Numbered from the stretch's first letter, positions 1-8,752 are shown. The stretch: DNA of 34,957 nt from Metabacillus rhizolycopersici (GCF_020075705.1 NZ_JAIQUM010000058.1:1-34957), one strand, 5' to 3'. Notes: generated by a model not told the origin, from the sequence alone. Translations and numbers: made by a program.

Positions 1-793
1 TGATTCCATACACATCTTCAATAATATCCAAATTATTGTATCTCGCACAGATTCGAATAATATTGGCGAGACAAACCTTTGACCCGGCAAAGGCACCTAT
101 CCAAAGAACATCATGATTTCCCCACTGTATATCAACGGAATGATAGTTGATGAGAGCTTCCATAATTTTATCAGGCTCAGGTCCGCGATCATAAATATCC
201 CCTACGACATGAAGATGGTCAACAACCAATCTCTGAGTCGTATAAGCAAGACCTATAATGAGCTTATCTGCTTGACCAAGGGAAATAACTTGCTGGACAA
301 TTTTTGAATAATAAGGTTCCCTATTTTGGAAATCGTCCGTTTTGTATAGTAACTCCTCTATAATATAAACAAACTGACTAGGCAATGCTTTCCGTAATTT
401 CGAGCGTGTATATTTAGAGGAGGCATAAGAAATGAGCTTCATCATACGCTCAATGATTTCTGTGTACCATAGGTATAAATCTGTTTCATTGTCAAAGTTA
501 TTTTTAATTAACTGTATTTTTTCTTCAGGATAATAAACTAATGCCGAAAATTCATTTATTTCTTGTTCAGATAAAACCTCTACAAAAAGGTCTTTAATTT
601 TCTCTTTTACCTTCCCCGAGCCATTTCTCAGTACGTGCTGAAAGGCTTGATACTCCCCGTGTAAATCACTGACAAAATGCTCTGTCCCCTTTGGCAGATT
701 AAGAATGGCTTCAAGATTAATAATTTCAGTGACTACTTTTTCTTCACTATCATATTTTTGATCCAGTAAATCTAAGTATTTTGTGTTCAACAT
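1..793 (-). CDS. fbp: Fructose-1,6-bisphosphatase, class III (partial, N-terminal part)
   Basis: Gluconeogenic enzyme that hydrolyses fructose 1,6-bisphosphate to fructose 6-phosphate in the cytoplasm. The reading frame starts at ATG 793 ([10 protein letters not shown]) behind AAAAGGGG and runs off the window edge, so about 264 of the roughly 640-670 residues usual for the Firmicutes class III family are present. Metallophosphatase motifs appear in order: [10 protein letters not shown] near residue 42, VGDIYDRGP near 199 and WGNHDVLW near 224. These are the calcineurin-like metal-binding signatures that separate this class from classes I and II. A candidate promoter and an inverted repeat lie immediately upstream (838-894). 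The identification is firm; only the C-terminal half is unseen. Confidence 0.95.
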   Translation of the reverse strand, partial: MLNTKYLDLLDQKYDSEEKVVTEIINLEAILNLPKGTEHFVSDLHGEYQAFQHVLRNGSGKVKEKIKDLFVEVLSEQEINEFSALVYYPEEKIQLIKNNFDNETDLYLWYTEIIERMMKLISYASSKYTRSKLRKALPSQFVYIIEELLYKTDDFQNREPYYSKIVQQVISLGQADKLIIGLAYTTQRLVVDHLHVVGDIYDRGPEPDKIMEALINYHSVDIQWGNHDVLWIGAFAGSKVCLANIIRICARYNNLDIIEDVYGI

Positions 794-837
794 TTTGTAT
801 CCCCTTTTAAAATGACCTATATCTTACATCTAATAGA

Positions 838-894
838 TTTCAGTTTAATACTTAACTGAAATTTCATTATATATAATAGTACCAAATTTTCTAA
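838..894 (-). promoter_or_regulatory. Candidate fbp promoter with adjoining inverted repeat
   Basis: On the minus strand there is a TATAAT -10 at 866-871 and a weak -35 (TTAGAA) at 889-894 with 17-nt spacing. Directly downstream of the -10 is an 8-bp inverted repeat, TTTCAGTT at 838-845 and AACTGAAA at 854-861, with an 8-nt spacer. Its position over the expected start site fits a repressor operator or a leader hairpin. No known regulator is assigned. Confidence 0.4.
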
Positions 895-1722
895 ATTTTT
901 AAAGTAGTTTGTTAAATAACAATTCTCGCTCTATCTAAATATATGTATTATTTCTTTGCCAAAATGTAAATCGCCTAATGGAGTAAGTTTTTTGTAAAAT
1001 TTTTAAAAGCTTTCTTCAAAATTTTTTAAGTACTAATAAACAAATGATAAGATTCCATATTCCTCCGTTTCAGAGTATGCTGATTACATGCCCTTGCGCA
1101 AGCTCCTTTAACCACCCCGCTGAAGAATAGCAATCTCCTATAATATATTCATTCATATATTTACTTGTCTTTGAAGCTTCCATCTTTATTTTATCGTTTT
1201 TAATAATAGAAATTAAAGACCAAACAAAATGATTACGATTTATATCGTACATTAAAATACATCTTCTAACAAAAAAGCAACGCAAGACGTAAATAGTGAC
1301 TATTAGGATTTATATTTTGAAGGGATATTTGGTGAAAGTGATACAATTTATTTAGATAGAGGTTCATATTAATTGTTCAGGTTATTCACTTAATTAGGGA
1401 TTATCTTCTATAACTTGAATCGTAACGATTGTTATTTGTCTTTTTGATTAAATCCATATTTTTTTGGGAGTTCTAAAAATTAATAAGCTGAGTGGTTTTA
1501 TTTGAAGAAATTATTAATTATGATAGGAAAAAAGCTTGGTTGTGTGTAAATTACTTAACTTCCAAGCTTTTTTATGTATTGAATTGTGCGACTACAATCA
1601 TTTACATACCTCAAAACCAACATATCTAAGAGCAGATTCTTCTTATATAACCCTAACCAGTGACAGTGAACATTCTTTATTAAAGTTGTAAACAAACTTT
1701 TTAGGAGTAAGATCCCTCTTTC
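895..1722. other. Gene-poor AT-rich interval
   Basis: No gene is convincing here. A 71-codon minus-strand reading frame (1070-1285, TTG start, product ending GHVISIL) matches nothing I recognise and has no good ribosome binding site. A 12-bp inverted repeat, AAAAAAGCTTGG at 1528-1539 and CCAAGCTTTTTT at 1562-1573, resembles a bidirectional terminator and could end either the sugar operon or a lost gene. Confidence 0.4.
1528..1573. terminator. Bidirectional terminator-like hairpin
   Basis: Perfect 12-bp stem with a 22-nt loop. The stem itself ends in A6 on the left and T6 on the right, so it gives a U-tract in either direction. It lies 150 bp past the last gene of the sugar operon and is the best terminator candidate for it. 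Confidence 0.5.
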
Positions 1723-2544
1723 TTATTTAACACTCCCTGCAGTAAGTCCTTGCAGGAAATATTTTTGAATAAATAAAAACACGATGATTAATGGTGCACT
1801 TGCCATAAAAGATAAAGCCATTAATGCATTCCATTCTGTTGTAAACTCACCAATCAACATCCCAATTCCAATGGTAAGTGGTCTAACGTTAATAGAATTT
1901 GTTAGGACAACAGCGAATAGAAACTCATTCCAAGCAAGAATAAAAGTGTAGACTCCGGTCGCTATTAATCCCGGCAAGCATGGAGGTAATATTATATAAA
2001 AAAATGATTTTAGAGGACCACAGCCATCTATTTTCGCTGCCTCATCCAATTCTTTAGGAATCGTATTTATAAAATCCCTCATCATCATGATAGAGAATGG
2101 CAGAGCGAAAGATGTATATGCTAAAATTAAGGCCAAATAGGTATTATATAGACCCACCCTTGTAATAAATAGAAAGTATGGAATAACTAAAAGGACCATT
2201 GGAAACATCTGAGTTAGTAAAATATAGATTAAGGCTGAGCTTTTCCCTTTAAAATTAAACCGAGAAAAACCATAACCCGCCATAGCTGCACATATTATAC
2301 ATATAAATGTTACGGATAAAGCAATAATATAACTATTAACAAATAGGCGAATTAATTCTTTGTTTTCAAAAACGGTTTGAAATGCATCTAAAGTAAACGT
2401 TGGGGGTAATAATTTTAAGGGTGATGCAAACACTTCAGGGTTCGTCCGAAATGCAATGCTAATCATCCAAAAAATAGGTATCATGGCGATGCTTCCTAAT
2501 ACGATTAATGATAAGTACACAGAAAAATTTTTCTTCCTTAACAA
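1723..2544 (-). CDS. Carbohydrate ABC transporter permease, MalG type
   Basis: Second membrane subunit of a CUT1-family sugar importer, about 273 aa with six predicted transmembrane segments. The EAA loop that docks on the ATPase is visible as EAAKIDGCGPLKSFFYIILP near residue 170. The start is TTG at 2544, behind GGAGGGAG that lies in the last codons of the upstream permease. Only one base separates it from that gene's stop, so the two are probably translationally coupled. No ATPase gene follows or precedes; Bacillaceae often use a shared MsmX-type ATPase for such importers, and that is inferred here. Substrate unknown. Confidence 0.9.
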   Translation of the reverse strand: MLRKKNFSVYLSLIVLGSIAMIPIFWMISIAFRTNPEVFASPLKLLPPTFTLDAFQTVFENKELIRLFVNSYIIALSVTFICIICAAMAGYGFSRFNFKGKSSALIYILLTQMFPMVLLVIPYFLFITRVGLYNTYLALILAYTSFALPFSIMMMRDFINTIPKELDEAAKIDGCGPLKSFFYIILPPCLPGLIATGVYTFILAWNEFLFAVVLTNSINVRPLTIGIGMLIGEFTTEWNALMALSFMASAPLIIVFLFIQKYFLQGLTAGSVK

Positions 2545-2545
2545 T

Positions 2546-3445
2546 TTATTCTCCCTCCTTCTTGATTGAAGATTTTAAATAGAAAAATGATAAGGCTACC
2601 ATAATCAGGAGCATAAATAGAGCTGTGGCAGAAGCGTATCCAAAATCTAACGTTCTAAAAGCATGATGATAAATATATGTTGACAGAATTTCCGTGCTAT
2701 TCATTGGACCGCCACCAGTCATAAGGAAGACTAAATCAAACGATCTGAAATTCCAAATAAACTCTAGGATACCTAACGTCAAAATAATATTTTTTAATTG
2801 AGGTATAGTAATATAGATTAATTTCTTAAAAAATCCTGCTCCATCAATATCTGCAGCTTCATATAAATCATTTGATATTGTTTGTAAACCGGCTAATAGC
2901 ATTAACATCATAAAAGGAAAACCTCTCCAAATATTCGCTACAATTACGGCTAGTAATGCTGTTTTTTCATCACCTAACCATGCCGTTTGGGAAATTTCAG
3001 TAAATCCTAGTCCACTTAACATTTTATTTACTAATCCAAAAGGATTAAATAGTAACATAAAAATGGCGGCAACGACCGTTGAAGATGTTAACCAAGGAAA
3101 CATTAAAATAGACCTAAAGATAGCCCTAAATTTCGTGTTGATTTGTTGATTTAAAAGTAAAGCAAAAGTTAAACCAATTGTGAGTCCAGAGAAAACACTA
3201 ATCACTGTAAAAATAACTGTGTTTTTCAATGCATTCCAAAACATGGGGTCAACAATAAATTCTGCATAGTTTTTTATTCCTGAAAATACTGGATTTGCTT
3301 TGTCGGTATAGTCATAAAAGCTCATTAAAATAACCTGATATAAAGGATAAGCCGTTAACAAGAGAAGTAATGTTATGGCAGGTAGAATAAACGACACTTT
3401 TCTAAAGTAATCTATTAAATCATTCCTCACATGGTTATTTTTCAT
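2546..3445 (-). CDS. Carbohydrate ABC transporter permease, MalF type
   Basis: First membrane subunit of the same sugar importer, about 299 aa with six membrane spans and the EAA motif EAADIDGAGFFKKLIYITIP near residue 210. I choose ATG 3445 (MKNNHVRND) because GGAGG sits 6 nt upstream; a frame extension to 3466 overlaps that site. Unlike its close coupling to the downstream permease, it is separated from the upstream binding-protein gene by about 280 bp occupied by a structured intergenic repeat (3506-3722). Confidence 0.9.
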   Translation of the reverse strand: MKNNHVRNDLIDYFRKVSFILPAITLLLLLTAYPLYQVILMSFYDYTDKANPVFSGIKNYAEFIVDPMFWNALKNTVIFTVISVFSGLTIGLTFALLLNQQINTKFRAIFRSILMFPWLTSSTVVAAIFMLLFNPFGLVNKMLSGLGFTEISQTAWLGDEKTALLAVIVANIWRGFPFMMLMLLAGLQTISNDLYEAADIDGAGFFKKLIYITIPQLKNIILTLGILEFIWNFRSFDLVFLMTGGGPMNSTEILSTYIYHHAFRTLDFGYASATALFMLLIMVALSFFYLKSSIKKEGE

Positions 3446-3505
3446 TGTATTCCTCCATAAAATCAAAGGCTCGAAGTGAGCCCTTGATTTTTAATCGTTT
3501 AAGAA

Positions 3506-3722
3506 ACTATAAAATTCTTGTACTGTGGATAAGCGCATGGCATCCAGCGCAAGCGTCCGGCCCCGAAGCACAGGACGTGCAAGTGCAGTCAATGCGACAG
3601 GACGTCGCGTTCTTGACTGCCTCTTGGGTCTAAGCCACTTTTGAATTGAAGGTTAAAAAACACCTTCTATTCAAAACCGTCTTATTTTCCCGAGGCTGAT
3701 CAAGGCGCTTCCGCTTTTGTTC
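3506..3722. repeat. Structured intergenic repeat, long form (copy A)
   Basis: GC-richer, non-coding block of about 215 bp between the binding-protein and permease genes. It shares its first 30 bases exactly with 28118-28147 in this window. Inside are a hairpin with GCAGTCAA and TTGACTGC arms plus an inner GCGAC/GTCGC stem (about 3575-3622), and a second stem of the type GAAGGT/ACCTTC (about 3642-3672). The end reads CGCTTCCGCTTTTGTTC. This looks like a family of repeats common between genes in Bacillus genomes; that family assignment is from memory. It may lower permease expression relative to the binding protein. Confidence 0.7.
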
Positions 3723-3727
3723 GTCTA

Positions 3728-5038
3728 TTATTTATTTTTTTCAAGAACTTCATTCCAGTAAGCAGCTGCATCATCTAATGCTTCCTCAGCCGTCTTCTTA
3801 CCAGTTATGAAGTTTTGGATTTCAATGGTAAATTGCTTTCTCAAATCCACAGCATTTGGTAAATAATGATCAACAACTTCTACACGATCAAATGTTTCAA
3901 ATTCCTCAACAAACACCTTCAAATAAGGATCCTCTCTGAAATATGGATCATTCATGGTTTCTGTGTTATAAGGAAAGAAATTTGTCGCTTTATCCCATAA
4001 AAGCTGTCCCTCAGCACTACCCATGAATTCAATAAACTTCCATGCAGCGTCTTTGTTCTTCCCCTTTGAACTAAGTGCTAAAACAGATCCTTGCGCGATG
4101 GTTCCTGTTTGTTCCCCTTTTGGTAATGGTGCAACCCCAAAGTCCAAGTCTGGATTTAAATTTTTCTGTATGTTTACACCCCATGGACCTTCAAACATGA
4201 AAGCAACATTTCCAGAAGAGAAATTTGCTCTTTTTTCCTTTTCACCTGCACTTAGTTCACCTGGAGTGCTTACCTTATTTGTTACCATTAAATCTTTCAA
4301 ATAATTTAAAGCTTTAACACCTTCAGGAGAATTAAATACGGCTTTATTATTTTCTAAGATTTTTCCACCAGCTTGTAATATGAAGGGCATAACTTCATAA
4401 GTGATGACAGTTGGAGGCTCAGCAGCTAGATTCCCAGTTAAGGCATAGCGATTTTTACTCGGATCTGTTAGTTTAATAGATGCTTCCATAAATTCATCCC
4501 ATGTAGTAGGAACTTCCACTCCAGCTTCATCCAGCAACTTTTTATTATAGAACAATGCAATATTCCCATTCGTGATCGGCATACCGTATATGTTCCCTTT
4601 ATAAGGAAGCATCATTGGTCCTTCTATTTCTTTTTTCATGTCTTCTGGTAATGTAGCTAATCGATCATCGATTGGTTCAATGATACCGGCGTCTGCAAAT
4701 TCAGTTAACCAAGCTCCTGATGCCGTAATAATGTCCGGTGGATTACCTGCTAAATCTAAGGACAAAATTTTATCATGTTCTTGTGCGAATGGAAGGTCAT
4801 CAATGATTAATTCAATATCAGGATGTTTCGCCTCAAATGCTTTTTTGACTTCATTGATTTTATCTGGACCTTGTTCATTCACCCAATGCTGGAGCCAATG
4901 GATTTGTGTTTTTCCATCTTTAGTAGTTGTGTTATTCTCATTTGTATCCTCTGATGTAGATGCTGTCGAAGGAGGTCCGCAAGCTGATAGCATAAGTAAT
5001 AAAACACTGAGTAATGTGAATAACTTAAACTTTTTCAT
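3728..5038 (-). CDS. Extracellular sugar-binding lipoprotein of an ABC importer (family 1)
   Basis: Solute-binding protein tethered to the outer membrane face, about 436 aa. The N-terminus MKKFKLFTLLSVLLLMLSAC is a lipoprotein signal ending in an LSAC lipobox, followed by a Ser/Thr/Asn-rich linker. The mature part has family-1 (MalE-like) features such as GNIALFYNKKLLDEAG and FMFEGPWGVN. ATG 5038 is preferred: GGGGG lies 6 nt upstream, and the in-frame TTG one codon earlier is too close to it. It follows the kinase gene by 14 bp. The sugar is not predictable from sequence. Confidence 0.93.
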   Translation of the reverse strand: MKKFKLFTLLSVLLLMLSACGPPSTASTSEDTNENNTTTKDGKTQIHWLQHWVNEQGPDKINEVKKAFEAKHPDIELIIDDLPFAQEHDKILSLDLAGNPPDIITASGAWLTEFADAGIIEPIDDRLATLPEDMKKEIEGPMMLPYKGNIYGMPITNGNIALFYNKKLLDEAGVEVPTTWDEFMEASIKLTDPSKNRYALTGNLAAEPPTVITYEVMPFILQAGGKILENNKAVFNSPEGVKALNYLKDLMVTNKVSTPGELSAGEKEKRANFSSGNVAFMFEGPWGVNIQKNLNPDLDFGVAPLPKGEQTGTIAQGSVLALSSKGKNKDAAWKFIEFMGSAEGQLLWDKATNFFPYNTETMNDPYFREDPYLKVFVEEFETFDRVEVVDHYLPNAVDLRKQFTIEIQNFITGKKTAEEALDDAAAYWNEVLEKNK

Positions 5039-5052
5039 CAAAATCCCCCATC

Positions 5053-6225
5053 CTAATATAAACTTTCAGTCGTTAAATAATTAGAATCCATATTGATCTC
5101 TTTTTCTAGCAATGGTAGTAAATAGTTTTTAAATTTATCCGTTGGCATAAAATTTCTTGAGTCCCAAAAATCTGAAGGCATCACCCTCTCTTTTCCAGAA
5201 ATTTCAGATAAATCAACCCGTATTAATTTGTATTCATAGGGGTTACTGGAAGTCCTTTCAATCCCGATCATCTTCCCGGTTTCCCCTTTTAAAGCAGTCC
5301 TAATTGCCTCCTTCCCTATTATTTCAGCTTCTTGTAAATCCTGATGAGAAACCAAGTTCATAGAACTTCTATATAATTTATTTGGGATTGTAATACTTGT
5401 TTTGATCTCTAAATGTTTCTGAATTTCTTGAGCTAGTCGATAACTTATACCACCGTTATACTTTTGTCGTGGATTATGATGATTAATCTCAGAAGTAAAG
5501 GATGTAAGTTTCATATGATCGGAGACCATGATTAAGATATTCGTATTTTCTTTCATTGCTGATTGGATATCAGATAAAATTTCTTCTATTGTTGTTTCTC
5601 TTTCAGGTAAATAGACTAATTGCGGAAAGTCATTCTTGTGTTTTTTCCTAATCGCACTTGCCCCAATTAGCCACCCCGCATTCCCTCCCATAACTTCCAT
5701 TATTTCAATTTGTGGGGGGAAGCTATTTGACCTAATATCTGCTTCTAACTGTTTTAATGAATGCAATAAGAATTTTGCTGCGCTTATATAACCGGGAGTG
5801 TGATCAGTTCCAAAAATGTCGTTATCTACTGTTTTCGGAATAAAAATACATCTAATATCCAAATTTCGTGATTTACAAATCTCATGAACTTTATTTATTG
5901 TTCTTGAGGAACCATTTCCTCCTATGTAGCAAAAGACATTAATAGAAAGTTCCAGTAATTTATCTACGATTTTTTCTAAATCTGCATTCGTTAGTTCATA
6001 TCTGGATCCGCCTAAAATGGCTCCAGGTTGCTCCTTTGCATTTTTTATTAAGTCAATTTTATTGGTTAAATGGATAATATTATTCCTCAAAATACCTTCT
6101 AAGCCATCTACAGATGCGATCACGTTCTTTATCTCATCAAGCTCTAGTGATTGAGCAAGTACTCCATATAATGTAGAATTAATAACAGGCGTTGGGCCTC
6201 CAGATTGCGCAACAAAAATATTCAT
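5053..6225 (-). CDS. Phosphofructokinase-family sugar-phosphate kinase (PPi-PFK-like clade)
   Basis: PfkA-fold kinase of 390 aa, longer than the ~320-aa ATP-PFK of Bacillus. The N-terminal FVAQSGGPTPVINSTLYG and PKTVDND (residues 130-136, with the catalytic Asp) are typical of pyrophosphate-dependent PFKs. The phosphate-donor loop reads GGNGS (102-106), not GGDGS of ATP enzymes or GGDDS of PPi enzymes. A later signature is MGGNAGW (179-185), where most PFKs have MGR. ATG 6225 has AGGAAGGTGA upstream. It lies between the DeoR regulator and a sugar importer, so its likely substrate is the phosphorylated form of an imported sugar rather than glycolytic fructose 6-phosphate. Donor and acceptor are both uncertain. 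Confidence 0.8.
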   Translation of the reverse strand: MNIFVAQSGGPTPVINSTLYGVLAQSLELDEIKNVIASVDGLEGILRNNIIHLTNKIDLIKNAKEQPGAILGGSRYELTNADLEKIVDKLLELSINVFCYIGGNGSSRTINKVHEICKSRNLDIRCIFIPKTVDNDIFGTDHTPGYISAAKFLLHSLKQLEADIRSNSFPPQIEIMEVMGGNAGWLIGASAIRKKHKNDFPQLVYLPERETTIEEILSDIQSAMKENTNILIMVSDHMKLTSFTSEINHHNPRQKYNGGISYRLAQEIQKHLEIKTSITIPNKLYRSSMNLVSHQDLQEAEIIGKEAIRTALKGETGKMIGIERTSSNPYEYKLIRVDLSEISGKERVMPSDFWDSRNFMPTDKFKNYLLPLLEKEINMDSNYLTTESLY

Positions 6226-6243
6226 ACTTCACCTTCCTACTTA

Positions 6244-7044
6244 TTATGCAATGAGAACGTTCATCATTTTTTCGAGTTGCTTTTGATTTTCAGGGTCTAT
6301 CTTATCATCGGTGATAATAGTATGTGATGAATCGAATTGAGCAATTTGAAACGAGCTAATCTTTTCTATTTTGGATGAATCAACCAACCAATAAACTTCT
6401 TTTGCAGATTTAAGTAGTTGTTTTTTCACATCTGCTTCTAAAATATCGTTACAAGTAAAGCCATGTGAGTAGGAAAGTCCTGATGCTGCAATAAAAAGTT
6501 TATCTACAAATATAGTCGATATTATTTGCTCCATCATAGAACTTACCATAGTAGTCGTTTTAGACCTAAACACTCCTCCCAATATGATTTTTGTAATATT
6601 CTCCATCCCCTCTAATACCTCTGCAATATTCATAGCTGTAATAAATGCCGTAATCGTTATATTAGGGCTTATACTCTTAGCAAATTCATACATAGTAGAA
6701 CCCGCATCAATCAAAATACTATCTCCATTTCGCAATAAGGATGAGGCTGTTAAAGCTATCTGTTTTTTATTATTTTGATTGGTCATACTTTGTTTAAGAA
6801 ACCGATTGTTTAAGTAATCTTTCGAAGTGTTTCCATTCTTCCTTATGGTAACGCTTTCATTTTCTTGCCAAACAGCTCCACCTCTTACCTTTTTAATATT
6901 AGGAGTATGTTCTTCAAGATACTCTACATCCTTTCTAGCAGTAACAGCGGAAATATTTAATTTATCAACTATTTCTTGAATACTAACGGTTCTATTTTCC
7001 TCAATAAAATTCGCTAGGATTTCTATTCTTTTTGTAGTAATCAT
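6244..7044 (-). CDS. DeoR-family transcriptional regulator of the sugar operon
   Basis: First gene of the operon, about 266 aa. An N-terminal winged HTH (RIEILANFIEENRTVSIQEI, then LNISAVTARKDVEYLEE) is followed by the DeoR sugar-phosphate-binding domain with DSILIDAGSTMYEFA, KIILGGVFRS and IAASGLSYSHGF. The frame is open to 7200, but the extra 52 codons are Lys/Asn-rich AT-rich translation and contain the promoter, so I start at ATG 7044 (MITTKRIEIL); its AGGA site 12 nt upstream is weak. DeoR proteins of this kind usually repress their own operon until a phosphorylated sugar binds, which would be a substrate or product of the kinase next door. Confidence 0.88.
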   Translation of the reverse strand: MITTKRIEILANFIEENRTVSIQEIVDKLNISAVTARKDVEYLEEHTPNIKKVRGGAVWQENESVTIRKNGNTSKDYLNNRFLKQSMTNQNNKKQIALTASSLLRNGDSILIDAGSTMYEFAKSISPNITITAFITAMNIAEVLEGMENITKIILGGVFRSKTTTMVSSMMEQIISTIFVDKLFIAASGLSYSHGFTCNDILEADVKKQLLKSAKEVYWLVDSSKIEKISSFQIAQFDSSHTIITDDKIDPENQKQLEKMMNVLIA

Positions 7045-7097
7045 ATATTTCACACATCCTATTTTTGAAATTAACTGAATTTTCTGTAATTTATTTA

Positions 7098-7126
7098 ATT
7101 TTATTTTAATTTTTTGTTTTTGTAAA
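7098..7126 (-). promoter_or_regulatory. Candidate promoter of the DeoR-kinase-ABC operon
   Basis: On the minus strand, -35 TTTACA at 7121-7126, 17-nt spacer and -10 TAAAAT at 7098-7103. The predicted start near 7091 leaves a leader of about 45 nt before ATG 7044. Confidence 0.55.
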
Positions 7127-7207
7127 GAATAACTTACTGTTTTTTTCTTTAATTTACTATAATTTACTTTATTGTTGATTTCATTTTGTTTTTTTGTCAT
7201 AGTATGA

Positions 7208-7570
7208 TGGTTTTCGTGAGTTTAATAGATAAACCTCGCTTACTTTGTAGGCTTCTGAGTTCAAATGGATTGGTGAGATCATATTGCCCTTACGAGATGC
7301 TTCAATCAATTGCTGAAAAAGAGCTGTGACATATCGCTTGTCACCTTCTGACAACATGTATTCTGATTTTAAGTCATGATCAAGCTGATTGACCGTATCA
7401 ATGGTGTCTTTATTTTCTTTTTCGATATGGTCGTAAAAGCTTCTTGTTGAGAAGGCATTAAGTGATATGAGATCATCAATTCGGTTGAAAATCGTTTGTA
7501 GCTTATCCTACTGGCTTGCAACCATTTGCTTATGATTTCTTGTGTGATGCACCAGTTCATCCTCAAGAGT
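7208..7570 (-). pseudogene. LXG-domain polymorphic toxin, internal fragment
   Basis: Minus-strand translation gives LEDELVHHTRNHKQMVASQ, an in-frame TAG, then DKLQTIFNRIDDLISLNAFS and further residues including YDHIEKENKDTIDTVNQLD, SEYMLSEGDKRYVTALFQQL and NMISPIHLNSEAY. This matches the middle of LXG-domain toxins secreted by type VII systems in Bacillus. The N-terminal LXG motif, the C-terminal toxin domain and an intact frame are all missing. Family assignment is from motif memory. Confidence 0.65.
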
Positions 7571-7574
7571 ACTA

Positions 7575-7691
7575 CTAATCACCAATATTGAACTTGTAAT
7601 CGATGTTTTCAATATCTTCTGCAGAGGCTGGTTCATTAAACACAGATTCTTCTTTGATTGTTCCGATGAAATTTCTCCATGTATCCTTCAT
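7575..7691 (-). pseudogene. Truncated SMI1/KNR4-like immunity protein fragment
   Basis: A 38-codon frame with ATG 7691 and AGAAAG upstream encodes MKDTWRNFIGTIKEESVFNE followed by PASAEDIENIDYKFNIGD, then two consecutive TAG codons. The W..FI...... F..PA...DIE pattern resembles the N-terminus of SMI1/KNR4 immunity proteins that accompany LXG toxins. It lies before an internal toxin fragment, so the locus has been rearranged by deletion. The short length keeps confidence moderate. Confidence 0.45.
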
Positions 7692-7720
7692 ACTTTCTCC
7701 ATTTTATTTGGCTCAAATAA

Positions 7721-7757
7721 TAAAAAAGCGCTATTCCATTAATGAGAGGAATGCGCC
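7721..7757 (-). terminator. Intrinsic terminator of the sulfurtransferase gene
   Basis: On the minus strand a stem GCGCATTCC / GGAATAGCGC (arms 7748-7757 and 7728-7737) is followed by a T6 run at 7722-7727, 17 bp past the stop codon of the rhodanese gene. Confidence 0.8.
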
Positions 7758-7773
7758 TAAACCGTTTGTTAAC

Positions 7774-8634
7774 CTACTTATCTTCTTCTCTTTCATTCTC
7801 TACTGCAACAGGATTTGTTGGATACGAAATCCAATCGCTCCAGCTCCCAGCGTATAATTTTACATTTGAGTATCCTGCTTCTTTAAGAGCCAAAATGTTC
7901 GGACATGCTGAAACTCCAGATCCACAATAAACAATTACTTCTTTAGATAATGGAACTTCAGAAAAATGAGTGATTAGCTCTTCTCTTTCCTTCCATCTTC
8001 CCTCTTCGTTCAAAACGTTCTTCCAAACATAATTTTTTGCACTTGGTATATGGCCTGCTACGGAATCAATCGGTTCGAATTCACCAAGATAACGCGGGTT
8101 CTCTCTAGAGTCGATTAAGATTGTATCTGGATGATTAAGCTTTTTCTTAACTTCTAAATGATCTACCCATTTCCAATCATTATTTATTAGTGGAAGTAAA
8201 GTTTTCGGTGAAGGCTGAGAGGTAACATTCGTAATTAATTTGTTTTCACTTGTCCATTTTTTCCATCCTCCATCCAATACAGCTGGATCAGATACTCCTA
8301 TGTAATGTAACAGCCACCAAAGCCTGGAAGCGATCATCCCACCTTGATCGTCATAAATAACGACTTTGGAATCATTGCTTATTCCGAGTTCTCCAAGCTT
8401 TTTTGCCAATATGTTTACATCGGGTAATGGATGACGCCCGCCATGTTTATCAATTTGCGCTGAAAGATGTTTTTCGAGGTCAACATAAACGGCACCAGGT
8501 AAATGTCCCTCTAAATACTGTTTATATCCTTCCTCAGGATTGCTCAAATTAAATCGTGTATCTACTATGACCAGCTCTTTATTTTTCCTTTCCATTTCAC
8601 TAGCAAGCCATTCTGTACTTACAATATTTTCCAC
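7774..8634 (-). CDS. Sulfurtransferase with tandem rhodanese domains
   Basis: Thiosulfate/3-mercaptopyruvate sulfurtransferase-like enzyme of about 286 aa, moving sulfane sulfur to thiol or cyanide acceptors in the cytoplasm. The N-terminal inactive rhodanese domain contains VIVDTRFNL and GHLPGAVYVDLE. The C-terminal active domain contains LIDSRENPRYLGE and the catalytic loop CGSGVSACPN near residue 240; the CGSGV loop is typical of mercaptopyruvate sulfurtransferases. ATG 8640 lies only one base from AAGGAG, so GTG 8634 (7-nt spacing) is the more plausible start. It stands alone, with its own terminator. Confidence 0.9.
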   Translation of the reverse strand: MENIVSTEWLASEMERKNKELVIVDTRFNLSNPEEGYKQYLEGHLPGAVYVDLEKHLSAQIDKHGGRHPLPDVNILAKKLGELGISNDSKVVIYDDQGGMIASRLWWLLHYIGVSDPAVLDGGWKKWTSENKLITNVTSQPSPKTLLPLINNDWKWVDHLEVKKKLNHPDTILIDSRENPRYLGEFEPIDSVAGHIPSAKNYVWKNVLNEEGRWKEREELITHFSEVPLSKEVIVYCGSGVSACPNILALKEAGYSNVKLYAGSWSDWISYPTNPVAVENEREEDK

Positions 8635-8752
8635 GTCCATTCTCCTTATCTAAATTAATCTAGTGTCTTCATTAGACTATGTACAAAATTAAAATCGTTT
8701 GCCTATGAACTTTTACAATTTTTTCCGAATGATATATTACCAATAATTACGT

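Noticed and set aside
1070..1285. 71-codon minus-strand frame
   Set aside because: TTG start, weak context and no recognisable family; kept only as a note in the intergenic entry.
3445..3633. 62-codon plus-strand frame across the intergenic repeat
   Set aside because: The frame arises from the GC-rich repeat and has no homology; similar frames recur wherever this type of repeat occurs.
4638..5084. 148-codon plus-strand frame
   Set aside because: Antisense shadow of the sugar-binding lipoprotein.
7045..7200. N-terminal extension of the DeoR regulator to an ATG at 7200
   Set aside because: The extra 52 residues are Lys/Asn/Ile-rich with no DeoR homology, the region contains a good promoter, and family alignment starts at MITTKRIEIL.
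7369..7566. 65-codon minus-strand frame over the LXG remnant
   Set aside because: It is in the wrong frame; the toxin-like sequence is in another frame interrupted by a TAG.
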